Of a stretch of DNA of 64,000 bases, positions 26,660-35,642 are shown one piece after another. Source of the stretch: Ensifer sp. MPMI2T (lineage in GTDB: Bacteria > Pseudomonadota > Alphaproteobacteria > Rhizobiales > Rhizobiaceae). The translations under genes were made by a program, and so were the position numbers. The stretch spans positions 62,001 to 126,000 of the forward strand of contig NZ_SRXN01000018.1 in the NCBI RefSeq assembly GCF_004827385.1, read 5' to 3'. Positions within the stretch are counted from its first letter, which is position 1. Each line of letters begins with the position of its first letter. Under the pieces are notes generated by a model. It saw only the letters and a program-made list of their open reading frames with translations, was not told the origin of the DNA and did no database searches.

Positions 26660-28173
26660 GATGCCCTCCGCTCGTTGGCCGCGGCAATCGCCTCGACGAT
26701 CTGATGGGCGGTAATGCGCTCTCCGCCGAGTTCGGCGACGTGGGCGCGGTCGCGAAGAACGATAACCCGTGTGCTGTAGGCGACCAGTTCTTCGATTTCC
26801 GATGAAATGACGATCAGTGACATGCCTTTCTCACGCAGCGATTCAATCAGCCTGACGATCTCGGCATGTGCGCCGACATCGATGCCGCGCGTTGGTTCGT
26901 CGAGGATCAGGAATTCGGGTTCCGTGGCCAGCCAGCGGGCGAGAATGGCTTTCTGCTGGTTGCCGCCGGAAAGTAGCTTGATCGGCTTTTCCCTGTCGGC
27001 CGTTCGGATATCCAGGGCCCGGATATAAAGGTCGGCCAGCCGGTTTTGCTCCGCGCGCGAGATCGGGCGCGTCCAGCCGCGTCTCGCCTGCAGAGCAAGA
27101 ACAATGTTCTCGCGCACCGAGAGATCGCCGACGATGCCGTCGGTCTTGCGATCCTCTGGGCAAAAGCCGAATTTCTGGCGGATGGCGGCACGAGGTGACG
27201 ATAGTTCGACGCGGCGGCCGTCGATTTCCGCTGTGCCGCTGTCGGCGCGATGGGCACCGAAGAGGACCTCTGCAGTCTCCGTGCGGCCCGAACCGAGCAG
27301 GCCGGCGATGCCGACCACTTCCCCGCCCCTGACGTTGAGATCGAAAGGATCGATGCGTCCTCGCCGACCGTAGTTTCTAAACCGGTAACGCGGCTCGCCT
27401 TCCGCAGCGTTAGCGTGAACCGCGTGAATCTCTGCGGCAAGTTCGCGGCCGATCATCATCGCGACCAGATCGCGACGGGCGAGGTCGGCCGTGTTACGGG
27501 TTCCGACAAGCCGCCCGTTCCTGAGCACCGTGATGCGGTCTGAAATTTCGTAGACCTGCTCGAGGAAGTGAGTGATGAAGATGATGCCGAGGCCGCGTGC
27601 CTTGAGCCGCCGGACGATGCGAAAGAGCAGCGCGACCTCATGCGCATCGAGACTCGCCGTCGGCTCGTCGAGGATCAACACTTTGCCCGAAAGGTCGACG
27701 GCGCGGGCGATCGCCACGACCTGCTGAATGGCGACCGAATAGCTTGCGAGCGCGCGGGTGACATCGAGCTCGAGCTCGTATTCGGACAGAAGTTCGCGTG
27801 CCTTCCGGTTCATTGCCCGGATGTCAACCATGCCGAAGCGGCGCGGTTGCCGTCCGAGAAACAGGTTCTCGGCGACGCTGAGGTTCGGCAACAGGTTTAC
27901 TTCCTGATAGACGGTCCCGATCCCCAGCCGCTGAGCGTCGAAGGTGTCGCGCGGATCGACTTCGACCCCGTCGAGCAGGATGCTGCCGCCATCCCGGCGA
28001 TAGGCGCCGGTCAGGCATTTGATGAGCGTCGATTTGCCGGCGCCGTTCTCTCCGAGAAGCGCGTGAACCTCGCCTCGCTGCAGATGGAAGTCGACCTTGT
28101 CCAAGGCCTTGGTTCCGGGAAAGCCCTTGTCGATCCGGACCGCCGAAAGAATGTTGTCGCTGCTGGCTTGCAT
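26656..28173 (-). CDS. ytfR: Galactofuranose-type ABC transporter tandem ATPase YtfR
   Basis: This 505-residue protein has two ABC domains. The first has Walker A GENGAGKST and Walker B LILDEPTASLD. Its C-loop reads LASYSVAIQQVVAIARAV, which lacks LSGGQ. The second has a degenerate Walker A (GLLGSGRTE) but a good LSGGNQQKAILARWL and LILDEPTRGID. This division of labour is normal for RbsA/MglA/YtfR-type ATPases. It overlaps ytfT by 4 bases. Confidence 0.9.
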   Translation of the reverse strand: MQASSDNILSAVRIDKGFPGTKALDKVDFHLQRGEVHALLGENGAGKSTLIKCLTGAYRRDGGSILLDGVEVDPRDTFDAQRLGIGTVYQEVNLLPNLSVAENLFLGRQPRRFGMVDIRAMNRKARELLSEYELELDVTRALASYSVAIQQVVAIARAVDLSGKVLILDEPTASLDAHEVALLFRIVRRLKARGLGIIFITHFLEQVYEISDRITVLRNGRLVGTRNTADLARRDLVAMMIGRELAAEIHAVHANAAEGEPRYRFRNYGRRGRIDPFDLNVRGGEVVGIAGLLGSGRTETAEVLFGAHRADSGTAEIDGRRVELSSPRAAIRQKFGFCPEDRKTDGIVGDLSVRENIVLALQARRGWTRPISRAEQNRLADLYIRALDIRTADREKPIKLLSGGNQQKAILARWLATEPEFLILDEPTRGIDVGAHAEIVRLIESLREKGMSLIVISSEIEELVAYSTRVIVLRDRAHVAELGGERITAHQIVEAIAAANERRAS

Positions 28174-28215
28174 GGATACCGTCTCTGGAACGTCGGGACC
28201 GGGGCGGAGACGACA

Positions 28216-28235
28216 ATGCCGCGCCTCGGCGGCAT
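28216..28235 (-). promoter_or_regulatory. Intercistronic hairpin between ytfQ and ytfR
   Basis: ATGCCGC and GCGGCAT form a 7-base stem with a 6-base loop in the 145-base gap downstream of the binding protein gene. It parallels the hairpin at the same place in the other sugar operon and may stabilise the ytfQ message. Confidence 0.4.
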
Positions 28236-28318
28236 CTGCTCTCGTTTCCGGTCAAGCCTTCTTCACAGAAGGGCAGAAGCGACCCGCACCGGTTCTGCCG
28301 GGCGGGCCGCAAGCGAGA

Positions 28319-29281
28319 TCAGTAGCCGAGGCCCTTCTTCTCTTCGTAGACCTTCATCGGATCGTCAGCCTGGGTATAAAGCTTCGATTCCGTCTGGATC
28401 CATTTTGCCGGCGCCTTGCCATCCTTGAGGTAGGCGGCGAGGGCGTCGAAGGCGGGTCCGGCCATGTTCGGGGTCAGTTCGACGGTCGCGTTGGCTTCGC
28501 CAGCGGCCATGGCCTGGAAAATATCTGGAACAGCATCGATCGAGACGACAAGAATGTCCTTGCCCGGCTTCAGGCCGGCTTCCTTGATGGCCTGGATCGC
28601 GCCGACGGCCATGTCGTCGTTATGGGCGTAGAGCGCGCAGATGTTCTTGCCGCCGCCTTCCGCCTTCAGGAAGCTTTCCATCACTTCCTTGCCCTTGGTG
28701 CGGGTGAAGTCGCCGGTCTGGCTGCGGATGATCTTCAGGTTGTCATGGCCAGAGAGGGCCTGTTCGAAGCCTTTCTTGCGGTCGATTGCCGGCGACGAAC
28801 CGGTCGTGCCCTGAAGCTCGACAACGTTGCAGGGCTTGCCGGCAACGGTATCGGCGAGCCATTTGCCTGCGACACTGCCTTCGTGGACGAGGTCAGAGGT
28901 CACAGCCGTCAAATAGAGATCGTCGGATGCGTCGACAGTGCGGTCGAGCAGGATGACAGGAATTTCCGCGTCCTTCGCCTCCTGCAGGACTTCGTCCCAG
29001 CCGGTTGCGACCACGGGAGCGACAAGGATCGCGTTCACGCCTTGCGCGATGAAGGAACGGATGGCCTTGATCTGGTTTTCCTGCTTCTGCTGCGCATCGG
29101 CGAATTTGAGGTCGATTCCGCGCTGTTCGGCTTGCTGCTTCGTGAGCGTCGTTTCAGCGGCGCGCCAGCCGGACTCCGATCCGATCTGGGAAAAGCCGAC
29201 AACGAGTTCCGCGGCCGATGCGCTGCCGAAGGTGCAGGCAGCAAGAATCGTTGCACTCGCGAGTGCCTTCGCAAATTTCAT
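28319..29281 (-). CDS. ytfQ: Galactofuranose-type periplasmic binding protein YtfQ
   Basis: This 320-residue protein has a signal peptide (KALASATILAACTFGSASA) and a Peripla_BP_4 fold starting LVVGFSQIGSESGWRAAETT. The QIGSESGWR pattern and the later DRTVDASDDLYLTAVTSD are characteristic of E. coli YtfQ, a galactofuranose-binding protein. The start at 29281 follows TTTGGGAGGAAATC. First gene of the operon. The ligand is inferred from the family and could differ. Confidence 0.9.
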   Translation of the reverse strand: MKFAKALASATILAACTFGSASAAELVVGFSQIGSESGWRAAETTLTKQQAEQRGIDLKFADAQQKQENQIKAIRSFIAQGVNAILVAPVVATGWDEVLQEAKDAEIPVILLDRTVDASDDLYLTAVTSDLVHEGSVAGKWLADTVAGKPCNVVELQGTTGSSPAIDRKKGFEQALSGHDNLKIIRSQTGDFTRTKGKEVMESFLKAEGGGKNICALYAHNDDMAVGAIQAIKEAGLKPGKDILVVSIDAVPDIFQAMAAGEANATVELTPNMAGPAFDALAAYLKDGKAPAKWIQTESKLYTQADDPMKVYEEKKGLGY

Positions 29282-29336
29282 GATTTCCTCCCAAAGAAAG
29301 CTGCTCTCCATGCAGCTGTCGAGAAAAAATCATATA

Positions 29337-29364
29337 ATAATACTTTTGTAAACTCACGTTTGAA
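29337..29364 (-). promoter_or_regulatory. Predicted promoter of the ytf operon
   Basis: Reading leftward, TTCAAA (29364-29359) and TATTAT (29342-29337) are 16 bases apart in a markedly AT-rich patch, giving a leader of about 50 bases before ytfQ. The AT-rich stretch may also contain the GntR site; no perfect palindrome stood out. Confidence 0.45.
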
Positions 29365-29416
29365 ATCATACAGCATCTTCGCGCCAATTTATCGATGCGT
29401 CATGCGCTTGATGGCG

Positions 29417-30463
29417 TTAAAGCGTCGCCAGTGTACGGTTCGACAGCGTTCCCGAATAGAGCTGTCGGATGCTCAGCTTGTTTTCCAGCGCGATGATGAT
29501 GTCCTCGCTGAAATCTACGCCGTAAAGCCCGGCGATCTCCGGGAGGGTTCCGGGACTGAAAACATTGATCTCCAGGATCTTGTCGCCAACGATATCGAGC
29601 CCCACCAGGAACATGCCGTCGTCCACCAGTTTCGGTCGAAGCTTCTCCGCAAGGGCGAGAATCTCCGGCGTGATCGTTGCCGCTTCGGGCGTACCGCTGG
29701 CGTGTATGTTCGAGCGCACATCACCCTTGGCCGGCACCCGGCGGAGCGCGGCATGTACACCGTCGCGCTCCAGCGGCCGTCCGTTCATGAGAAAAAGGCG
29801 GATGTCGCCGGCGGTCGCATCGGGCAGGTAGGTCTGGGCGATCAGGTACCCTTCGCCGCTGGCAACTTCGAATATCTGGTTGAGGTTGGCTTCTTCCCTG
29901 GAACTGATCTTGAAGACGTTTTTACCACCTGATCCCTGCAATGGCTTCAGGATCACGCCGTCGGGATGCGCATCGATGAAGGCCCGGATTTCCTCGATGC
30001 TCCGGGAGATCAGCGAGGTGGGGCGAACAACTTCCGGAAAACCCTGCAAATAGAGCTTGTTCTGGGCACTCGCCAAGCCGGCCGGATCGTTGACGACGAT
30101 CACGCCGCGATCAACCGCGAGATGGCCGAAATTCACGCCGGCATAGGCTGCCCAAGAACGCTTTTCGGCGTCTTCCGAAGGGTCGTTGCGCAGGAAAAGC
30201 ACGTCGATTTCCGTGATGTCGATCGTCCGGACCTTTGCTCGCTCGTCCTTGAGCGCATTCAGCAACGTCTCCGGTTTCTTCGGTTTCGGACCATGCAAGG
30301 TCGTGGCCCGGACCATCAGGGTGTCGTCGGAACGCAGCACGAAATCCCCGGGCATGACGTAGCAGACATCGTGACCACGGGCGAGCGCGGCGAGCGCAAG
30401 CCAGGTCGTCGCGTAATAGGTAGCCTCGCCTTCGATGGAGTTGACGAAAAAGGCGATGCGCAT
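29417..30463 (-). CDS. ATP-grasp ligase, glutathione synthetase (GshB)-like
   Basis: This 348-residue protein has a GshB-type N-terminal domain (MRIAFFVNSIEGEATYYATTW), then an ATP-grasp fold: VILKPLQGSGGKNVFKI (about 175-190, phosphate loop), LIAQTYLPDATAGDIRLFLMNG, and metal-site residues in DIVGDKILEINVFSPGTL. True GshB usually pairs with gshA and has different N-terminal motifs. Here it is cotranscribed with a QEGLA metallopeptidase, an N-formylglutamate amidohydrolase-like gene and a small protein gene. That context points to ligation of an amino acid to a peptide or small protein rather than housekeeping glutathione synthesis, though a second glutathione synthetase remains possible. GGAG precedes the ATG. 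Confidence 0.85.
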   Translation of the reverse strand: MRIAFFVNSIEGEATYYATTWLALAALARGHDVCYVMPGDFVLRSDDTLMVRATTLHGPKPKKPETLLNALKDERAKVRTIDITEIDVLFLRNDPSEDAEKRSWAAYAGVNFGHLAVDRGVIVVNDPAGLASAQNKLYLQGFPEVVRPTSLISRSIEEIRAFIDAHPDGVILKPLQGSGGKNVFKISSREEANLNQIFEVASGEGYLIAQTYLPDATAGDIRLFLMNGRPLERDGVHAALRRVPAKGDVRSNIHASGTPEAATITPEILALAEKLRPKLVDDGMFLVGLDIVGDKILEINVFSPGTLPEIAGLYGVDFSEDIIIALENKLSIRQLYSGTLSNRTLATL

Positions 30464-30472
30464 GTCCGGCTC

Positions 30473-32350
30473 CTAACGTTCAACCATGTCGAGTGGTGAC
30501 ATTCCTGCGCGTGCCTTGGCGAGGCGCGATGATGCTTCCGGATTATCAAGAAATATAGGGTGCACAGCCGGCACTCCAAGCAGCCCGCGGGCGCTCAGTT
30601 CCTGCATGACGCCAAAATGCGAAGCGGCGATCTTTCCCATCCAGAAGGGCTCCAAGGCGCCGTCGGACGCCAAATGGGCGAGGAGTTGCAGAAGGCCGCG
30701 CAGGTAGATCGCATCCTTGGCGAGCCCTCCGCTGCGATAAACGCGCAAGACGACGTTGAAGGCATCGGCCTTCAAGAACCCGTGATCCTGGACAAGCAGT
30801 TGATAGGCTTCCGGCAGCGATGCGCCATCAAGCATCGCGGCGCAGGCAACGACGCGGGCGGCAATGAGGCGTAGCCGCTCGCTGCTCATGCCGCCCGTCA
30901 GAAATTCCGCAAAGACCGCCAACCCCTCCTGCATGCCTTCGTATCCGGCGAGGCCGGAGCGGAAAAGGCGCAGGCCTTGCGCCGAACCGTTGAAGTAGGT
31001 CAGCAGGTGGACGCCGATCTCGTGGCTCAGGATCGGCTCGACGCGCTCGGCTTCCATCGCGGTGCTGCGTGCAATGAGCAGGCGGCTGCCCGAGACCAGG
31101 AGGCCGGAGGGAAGGTCGTCGCGTACTTCCACACACGCATCGAAGCCGGCATAGCGGCGCCGGTACTCAGCGATCATCGCGCGTGCCTGTTGCTCGACGA
31201 AATAGCAATCGGCGTGGCGCTCCGCGACGCGTGCCGGAGATCCGGCATTGGCGGTGTCGCCGCCTGCCCGGGCGAGAATGTCGCGCGCTGCCCGCAACAG
31301 TTCCGGCTCGACAGGACCATAGAGAGCCCGACCGAATTCGATGAATTTTGCGCTCTCCCGGGCCGAGAGCATCGAAAGCTGAAGGTCGAGCTCCTGCTGC
31401 TTTTCGCGATAGAGATGGTAAAGCACCGGATCTTCGAGGTGATCGAAGGCGATCGAGAAGAGCTTTTTCTTCGCCTTCTCGACCTGCAGCGTCAACGGCC
31501 GATAGAGAAAACGCGGGGCTCGCCGGTACTCGCTCGCGGCAAAATCGCTCCATGCCGCGTCGGCGTTGATCGGGGTCACCGCGAGCAGGAAATCGAAGGT
31601 CGACGCGACCTCGTCGATACTGCGGTCGGTGCGCACGACGGCATCAATGAACGCCTTTCTGCCGAGCGCCCGATGCGTCGAGATGTTCATGCTTTTGGTG
31701 GCCCTGACGAAAGCCGCAAAGGCTTGCAGGCCGGCATCGAAGATACTGGCGATCAGCCGTTCGCGAAGCTGCGGATAGATGTTGCCGGACTCACGTTGCC
31801 GATAGATCGGTGCAAATCGCACGGAAAGAGAGGGAAACGGCACGTCCAGCCCTTCGGCTTCACGCAATTCGACACGCGGCGTGCGGAACTTTGCTTCGGT
31901 CGCCTCGGCGGCCATGGCGAATGCCTTGGCGGCAATCCGGGCCGGCCCTTCCGGGCTTGCCGTAACCTCTATCTTGAAGGGTGGAAGGTAGGGTGCGTGG
32001 TCGGTCAACAGTTCGTCGTGCGCGAGTTCGCCCATTTCCAGAACCATGAATGCACCGAGACGCCGCTTGAGCAGCGCGCCGACTGCTTCGATAACCGCGA
32101 GAGCAACGTTGGCGTCCGGCGCAACGAGGTAGGAGGCATTCGCCTGGGCGATCTCGCGGGCGACCGGACCTTCGCCGTCGCCGGAGATGTGCAGGCAAAG
32201 AAAAGGCAGCGCGCGGTCGATATGCAGCCGTCCGCCGTCCGGAAGGTCTTTACGCACGGCCTTGCCGGCCTTGATGCAAGCCAGGGCCTCGGTGAGCCAG
32301 TCGGGCATATCTGCGGTCTCCCTGGCGGCGGGCGCGACGGAACGTTTCAT
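30473..32350 (-). CDS. DUF1704 (QEGLA-motif) zinc metallopeptidase-like protein
   Basis: The protein has 625 residues. The C-terminal half carries H443-E-I-G-V-H448 and, 26 residues on, MQEGLAVF with Q474-E475. These are the HExxH and QEGLA motifs of DUF1704, annotated as flavohemoglobin expression-modulating QEGLA protein. The eukaryotic relatives are MATCAP-type tyrosine carboxypeptidases that trim tubulin tails. E475 is a plausible third zinc ligand by that comparison. The start at 32350 overlaps the FGase-like gene stop by 4 bases (ATGA) and has GGGAG upstream. It probably acts on the C-terminus of a peptide or protein; the substrate is unknown. Confidence 0.88.
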   Translation of the reverse strand: MKRSVAPAARETADMPDWLTEALACIKAGKAVRKDLPDGGRLHIDRALPFLCLHISGDGEGPVAREIAQANASYLVAPDANVALAVIEAVGALLKRRLGAFMVLEMGELAHDELLTDHAPYLPPFKIEVTASPEGPARIAAKAFAMAAEATEAKFRTPRVELREAEGLDVPFPSLSVRFAPIYRQRESGNIYPQLRERLIASIFDAGLQAFAAFVRATKSMNISTHRALGRKAFIDAVVRTDRSIDEVASTFDFLLAVTPINADAAWSDFAASEYRRAPRFLYRPLTLQVEKAKKKLFSIAFDHLEDPVLYHLYREKQQELDLQLSMLSARESAKFIEFGRALYGPVEPELLRAARDILARAGGDTANAGSPARVAERHADCYFVEQQARAMIAEYRRRYAGFDACVEVRDDLPSGLLVSGSRLLIARSTAMEAERVEPILSHEIGVHLLTYFNGSAQGLRLFRSGLAGYEGMQEGLAVFAEFLTGGMSSERLRLIAARVVACAAMLDGASLPEAYQLLVQDHGFLKADAFNVVLRVYRSGGLAKDAIYLRGLLQLLAHLASDGALEPFWMGKIAASHFGVMQELSARGLLGVPAVHPIFLDNPEASSRLAKARAGMSPLDMVER

Positions 32351-33177
32351 CGGTTCGCTCCCAGCGCGCTCACAAGCAGCGGCAGCGTCGACGAGACAAG
32401 CTTCCTGAGTACCGCAAGCGCCTCCATGTCCGGTTCGCCCGTCCACTCGTCCATGAAGAACTTCTTGAATTCGACGGCAATCGCGCAGCCCGTGTCGGGG
32501 AAGCGCTCATGGATGAATCGCGTTTGTTCACCTCTGCCCTGAAACGCGATGTTTTCGCGTACGTCGAGCCGTCGTCCTTGCCAGTCAATGGAGTGCAAGG
32601 CCTCGACGAACGCATCCACCACGCGGGCCCATTTGACGCGATCCATCGAAAATGTACCGATGTTGACCTCCGGCGCCGCTTTCGCTTGCATTGCTTCCGC
32701 TTCGGGGCCGCCGCGCCGGTGGTTGTAACTGTGAACGTCGAGCACGACGAAGCGTCCATGGCGTCGCTCGATGCCCGCGAGCATCGCCTCCAGCATGGCG
32801 TAATATTCGTCATGCATCGCCAGCGACGCTTCGACCAAATCGTGCGGGGGCTCACGGGTCCAGACCTTGAGGCCCCACGCCTGCTCCGGCCGCACGTATA
32901 TCGCACCAGCGCGGGGGCGATTGATATCGACCTCAAATCGCGACCGATGAACGACAATCCGGTTCGGGAAATCGCGGATGATGAACTCGGTGAAAGGATC
33001 CTCCTCACGCAGCCGTTCCGCAGCGGAAAGAGCAAGGAGACGTTCGACCGCGCCGCGCACCGCATGGCCGTTGTGAATGGCTGTGGCGACGATGGGAGAG
33101 TCACCGCGATGCTGAGTCCACCATTCGTCGTCGAGAGACTCCCTCAACACCTTGCTCGGGCAATCCGGTCCATTCAT
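32347..33177 (-). CDS. N-formylglutamate amidohydrolase (FGase)-like protein
   Basis: This 276-residue PF05013-type zinc amidohydrolase has SPIVATAIHNGHAVRG near residue 27 and VVLDVHSYNHRRGG near 143, with conserved His and Asp metal and catalytic residues. The classical enzyme HutG removes formate from N-formylglutamate in histidine degradation, but no hut genes are here. In this operon it more likely hydrolyses an amide or acyl-glutamyl bond connected with the ATP-grasp ligase. The ribosome site is weak. The gap to the upstream small gene is 146 bases. Confidence 0.88.
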   Translation of the reverse strand: MNGPDCPSKVLRESLDDEWWTQHRGDSPIVATAIHNGHAVRGAVERLLALSAAERLREEDPFTEFIIRDFPNRIVVHRSRFEVDINRPRAGAIYVRPEQAWGLKVWTREPPHDLVEASLAMHDEYYAMLEAMLAGIERRHGRFVVLDVHSYNHRRGGPEAEAMQAKAAPEVNIGTFSMDRVKWARVVDAFVEALHSIDWQGRRLDVRENIAFQGRGEQTRFIHERFPDTGCAIAVEFKKFFMDEWTGEPDMEALAVLRKLVSSTLPLLVSALGANR

Positions 33178-33323
33178 ATCAACGCTTTCGCAGCCGCATT
33201 CCGCGTATCGGTGACACGGCTACAATTCAGAATCGAACATTTCTGTTCCGCGCACGGGGCGCAAAAATCGCCCCCTCGCGCGTCACACGCTGTCACTCGC
33301 TCGAAATCAGCCGGGCTCTTGCC

Positions 33324-33536
33324 TCATGCGCGATTGATCGTAGGCAGCAGGAGTTGCACCTCGCGCTGTTTCTCCGGCCCGAGTATCTCGACGTTGTTCC
33401 TCCAGAACGCCTCGGCCGCCGCCGGCTCAGGCTCCCAGGTTCTGACCGAGGTCTGGTTATCGTCGATGACCACGCGGCGATGACCACCGAGTCGCAGATA
33501 TTCCTCTGCCAATTTGCAAGCGTTTGTTCGTTCCAT
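33324..33536 (-). CDS. Small 70-residue protein, first gene of the ATP-grasp/QEGLA operon
   Basis: This 70-residue protein begins MERTNACKLAEEYLRLGGHRR and ends QLLLPTINRA. It has no signal peptide or membrane segment and is rich in charged residues. GGAGTGAGGCC precedes the ATG at 33536. I do not recognise a family. Its place at the head of an operon encoding a peptide-type ligase and two peptidase or amidase-like enzymes makes it a candidate substrate, carrier or adaptor. That role is inference. Confidence 0.7.
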   Translation of the reverse strand: MERTNACKLAEEYLRLGGHRRVVIDDNQTSVRTWEPEPAAAEAFWRNNVEILGPEKQREVQLLLPTINRA

Positions 33537-33857
33537 GGCCTCACTCCAGGTTGTTCCCGGGTGCTCGGCTCGGCGGCGCCTCGCCGGATACTGCATATCC
33601 GAAACGTTCCGGGCGCATGGACGTTCCCGAAACACAGGCCTTCGGGACACGAGGCGCTCGTCCAACCGAAGTCCATGATATTTATACGCGCTTGGCACCG
33701 CCTTGTTCAACTGCGCGCAACGGTTGATGCTACAGCTCGGCGAGCCCATTCCGGCCTCACCGTTCCGGCTCAACGCGCGCCACGCATGTTTGCGGTCGAT
33801 AATGCCTTCGGCGGATCCGTGTGCTACCATTCGGCGTTTCATCGGGCCGGGCCGCGC
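33537..33857. other. Divergent intergenic region between the small gene and the cyclase gene
   Basis: This 321-base gap has no convincing gene. It holds a predicted leftward promoter at 33681-33710 and must hold the cyclase promoter. Open frames crossing it upstream of the cyclase ATG lack ribosome sites and family similarity. Confidence 0.5.
33681..33710 (-). promoter_or_regulatory. Predicted promoter of the ATP-grasp/QEGLA operon
   Basis: Reading leftward, TTGAAC (33710-33705) and TATAAA (33686-33681) are 18 bases apart, both close to the sigma-70 consensus. The transcript would have a leader of about 140 bases before the 70-residue protein. Confidence 0.5.
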
Positions 33858-35642
33858 ATGCATCGGAAGTTGGCTGCGATTCTGGTTGGGGACTTTGTGG
33901 CTTCCACGTCGGCGATGGAGCTCGACGAGGAGCAGACGATCGCGCGCGTCGTCGATTGCATGAGCCTCATCGGCGAGGTCGTGGCGAGCTTTGGCGGCAG
34001 GGTGTTCAACACGGCAGGAGACGCAATCCTTGCCGAATTCTCAAGCCCGGTGAATGCGTTGAGGGCGGCGATGGAGGCGCGACTGGCCATCGGATCCGTG
34101 CCGCGCACCTGCACGCATGACATGCGCTTCGGCCTGCATCTCGCCGACGTCGCGGTCGTCGGCGACGACCTGCGCGGCGATGGCGTGAACATTGCCTCGC
34201 GTATCGAAGCCTCCGCCGAACCGGGCGAGATCGAGGTCTCGGAGGTGCTCTACGATCAGGTCCGGCGCGTATCGCCCTGCGCCTTTGAAGCGATCGGCGA
34301 ACGGCACCTGAAGGGCGTGTCGGAGCCGGTCAAAATCTACCGCGTCGGCGCCGCCATGGACCGCCACCGCTTCCAGGTTGCGCCGACGCGGGCGCCACCG
34401 CCTTCATCGATCAGGCCGAACTCGGTGGCGGTCGCTCCGTTCACGACGGCGTCGGTCGCGGATCAGGATCAAACGTTTCTTGCAGAGGGGATGACCGACG
34501 ACCTGACGCTCGAACTCAGCCGCCTGAAGAGCCTTTTCGTCACCTCGCGCTCAGCCTCGATGGTGTTGCGAACGACTGATCCGGTTGAGATCGGTAGATC
34601 GCTCGGCGTGCACTATGTCGTGGCAGGGTCCATCCGCAAGGCCGGCAGCTATGTCCGGCTGAACATCTCACTCGCAGAGACAGAGCAGGGGCATCTGGTG
34701 TGGTCGGATCGCATCCAACGTCCCTTCGAGGAAATTCTCGACGTCATGGACGAGATCACCGCCCGCGTCGCGGCAACCGTTTCCGGTCGGATCGAACAGT
34801 CCGAACTTAGCGCCGCGCGCCTGAAGCGGCCAGAAAGCATGTCCGCCTATGAGCATTATCTCCGCGGCCTTGACCATCATCGGCTGGCGGGAGTCGCCGA
34901 CTTTCACCTTCACGAGGCGATGCACTGGTTCGAGAAGGCGATGAAGGCAGATCCGAGCTTCGGCCGGCCCTTCGCCATGCATGTCTGCTCCTGGAGTTCG
35001 CTGCCGAGTTTCGATCTCCGTCTCGGCGAGCTGCAGACGGCGCATGCGCTAGAACTCGACCCGACAGACCCGGAGGCGCACCGTGTCATGGGCTCGCTCA
35101 AGATGAAAAGAGGCGATTTCGCCGCCTCGCGCTTCCATCATGAGAAGGCCATCGAGATGGCGCCGAACGACGCTTACACGATCGGGCGATGCGCCGCGTT
35201 CTATCTCTTTGCAGGCGAGCCCGAACGAGCGCTCCAACTTCTCGATCGCGCGGAAACGCTCGATCCGTTTCTACCGGTTTGGATAACAGAGGAGCGCGTT
35301 GCGTCGCTGTACACGCTCGGACGTTATCAGGAGATGTTCGAGGTCTCGCACAAACTGCCATTCCAGACGCGACGCACCTATATTTATCGGATTGCAGCGC
35401 GCATGGCCTGTTCCGACCCCGACCGCGCCAAGCAGCTCGTCTCGCAGGCCCTTGCGCTCGACCCGACGCTCTCCGTCGAATATTTGCGCACGCAGGAGCT
35501 TTTCGAGAATGCAGCTATAACCGCGGGCCTGGTTGATCGAACGCGTGCCGCAGGGCTCCCGGCTTCGCCGGCGACCGGCGAGCTCGCTCACATAGGCTCT
35601 TCGAATAATCGCAACGATGTGGCGCAAAGCACGCTGCCATAA
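33858..35642 (+). CDS. Class III adenylate/guanylate cyclase with TolB-like and TPR region
   Basis: This 594-residue protein starts MHRKLAAILVGDFVAST, the usual beginning of this rhizobial cyclase family. Catalytic residues in the first 170 residues include the metal aspartates in VGDFVAST and NTAGDAILAEF, plus GDGVNIASRIE with the transition-state Asn and Arg. Residues about 195-320 form the TolB-like segment FLAEGMTDDLTLELSRLK...LGVHYVVAGSIRK. The rest is TPR-like (LELDPTDPEAHRVMGSLKMKRGDF and similar). It has no membrane segment. Sinorhizobium genomes encode many such cyclases. Upstream in-frame starts exist but have no ribosome site. Confidence 0.88.
   Translation: MHRKLAAILVGDFVASTSAMELDEEQTIARVVDCMSLIGEVVASFGGRVFNTAGDAILAEFSSPVNALRAAMEARLAIGSVPRTCTHDMRFGLHLADVAVVGDDLRGDGVNIASRIEASAEPGEIEVSEVLYDQVRRVSPCAFEAIGERHLKGVSEPVKIYRVGAAMDRHRFQVAPTRAPPPSSIRPNSVAVAPFTTASVADQDQTFLAEGMTDDLTLELSRLKSLFVTSRSASMVLRTTDPVEIGRSLGVHYVVAGSIRKAGSYVRLNISLAETEQGHLVWSDRIQRPFEEILDVMDEITARVAATVSGRIEQSELSAARLKRPESMSAYEHYLRGLDHHRLAGVADFHLHEAMHWFEKAMKADPSFGRPFAMHVCSWSSLPSFDLRLGELQTAHALELDPTDPEAHRVMGSLKMKRGDFAASRFHHEKAIEMAPNDAYTIGRCAAFYLFAGEPERALQLLDRAETLDPFLPVWITEERVASLYTLGRYQEMFEVSHKLPFQTRRTYIYRIAARMACSDPDRAKQLVSQALALDPTLSVEYLRTQELFENAAITAGLVDRTRAAGLPASPATGELAHIGSSNNRNDVAQSTLP

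Noticed and set aside
33354-33857. 168-residue N-terminal extension of the cyclase
   Set aside because: The extension overlaps the opposite small gene and a predicted promoter and has no domain. Cyclases of this family begin at the MHRKLAAIL motif.
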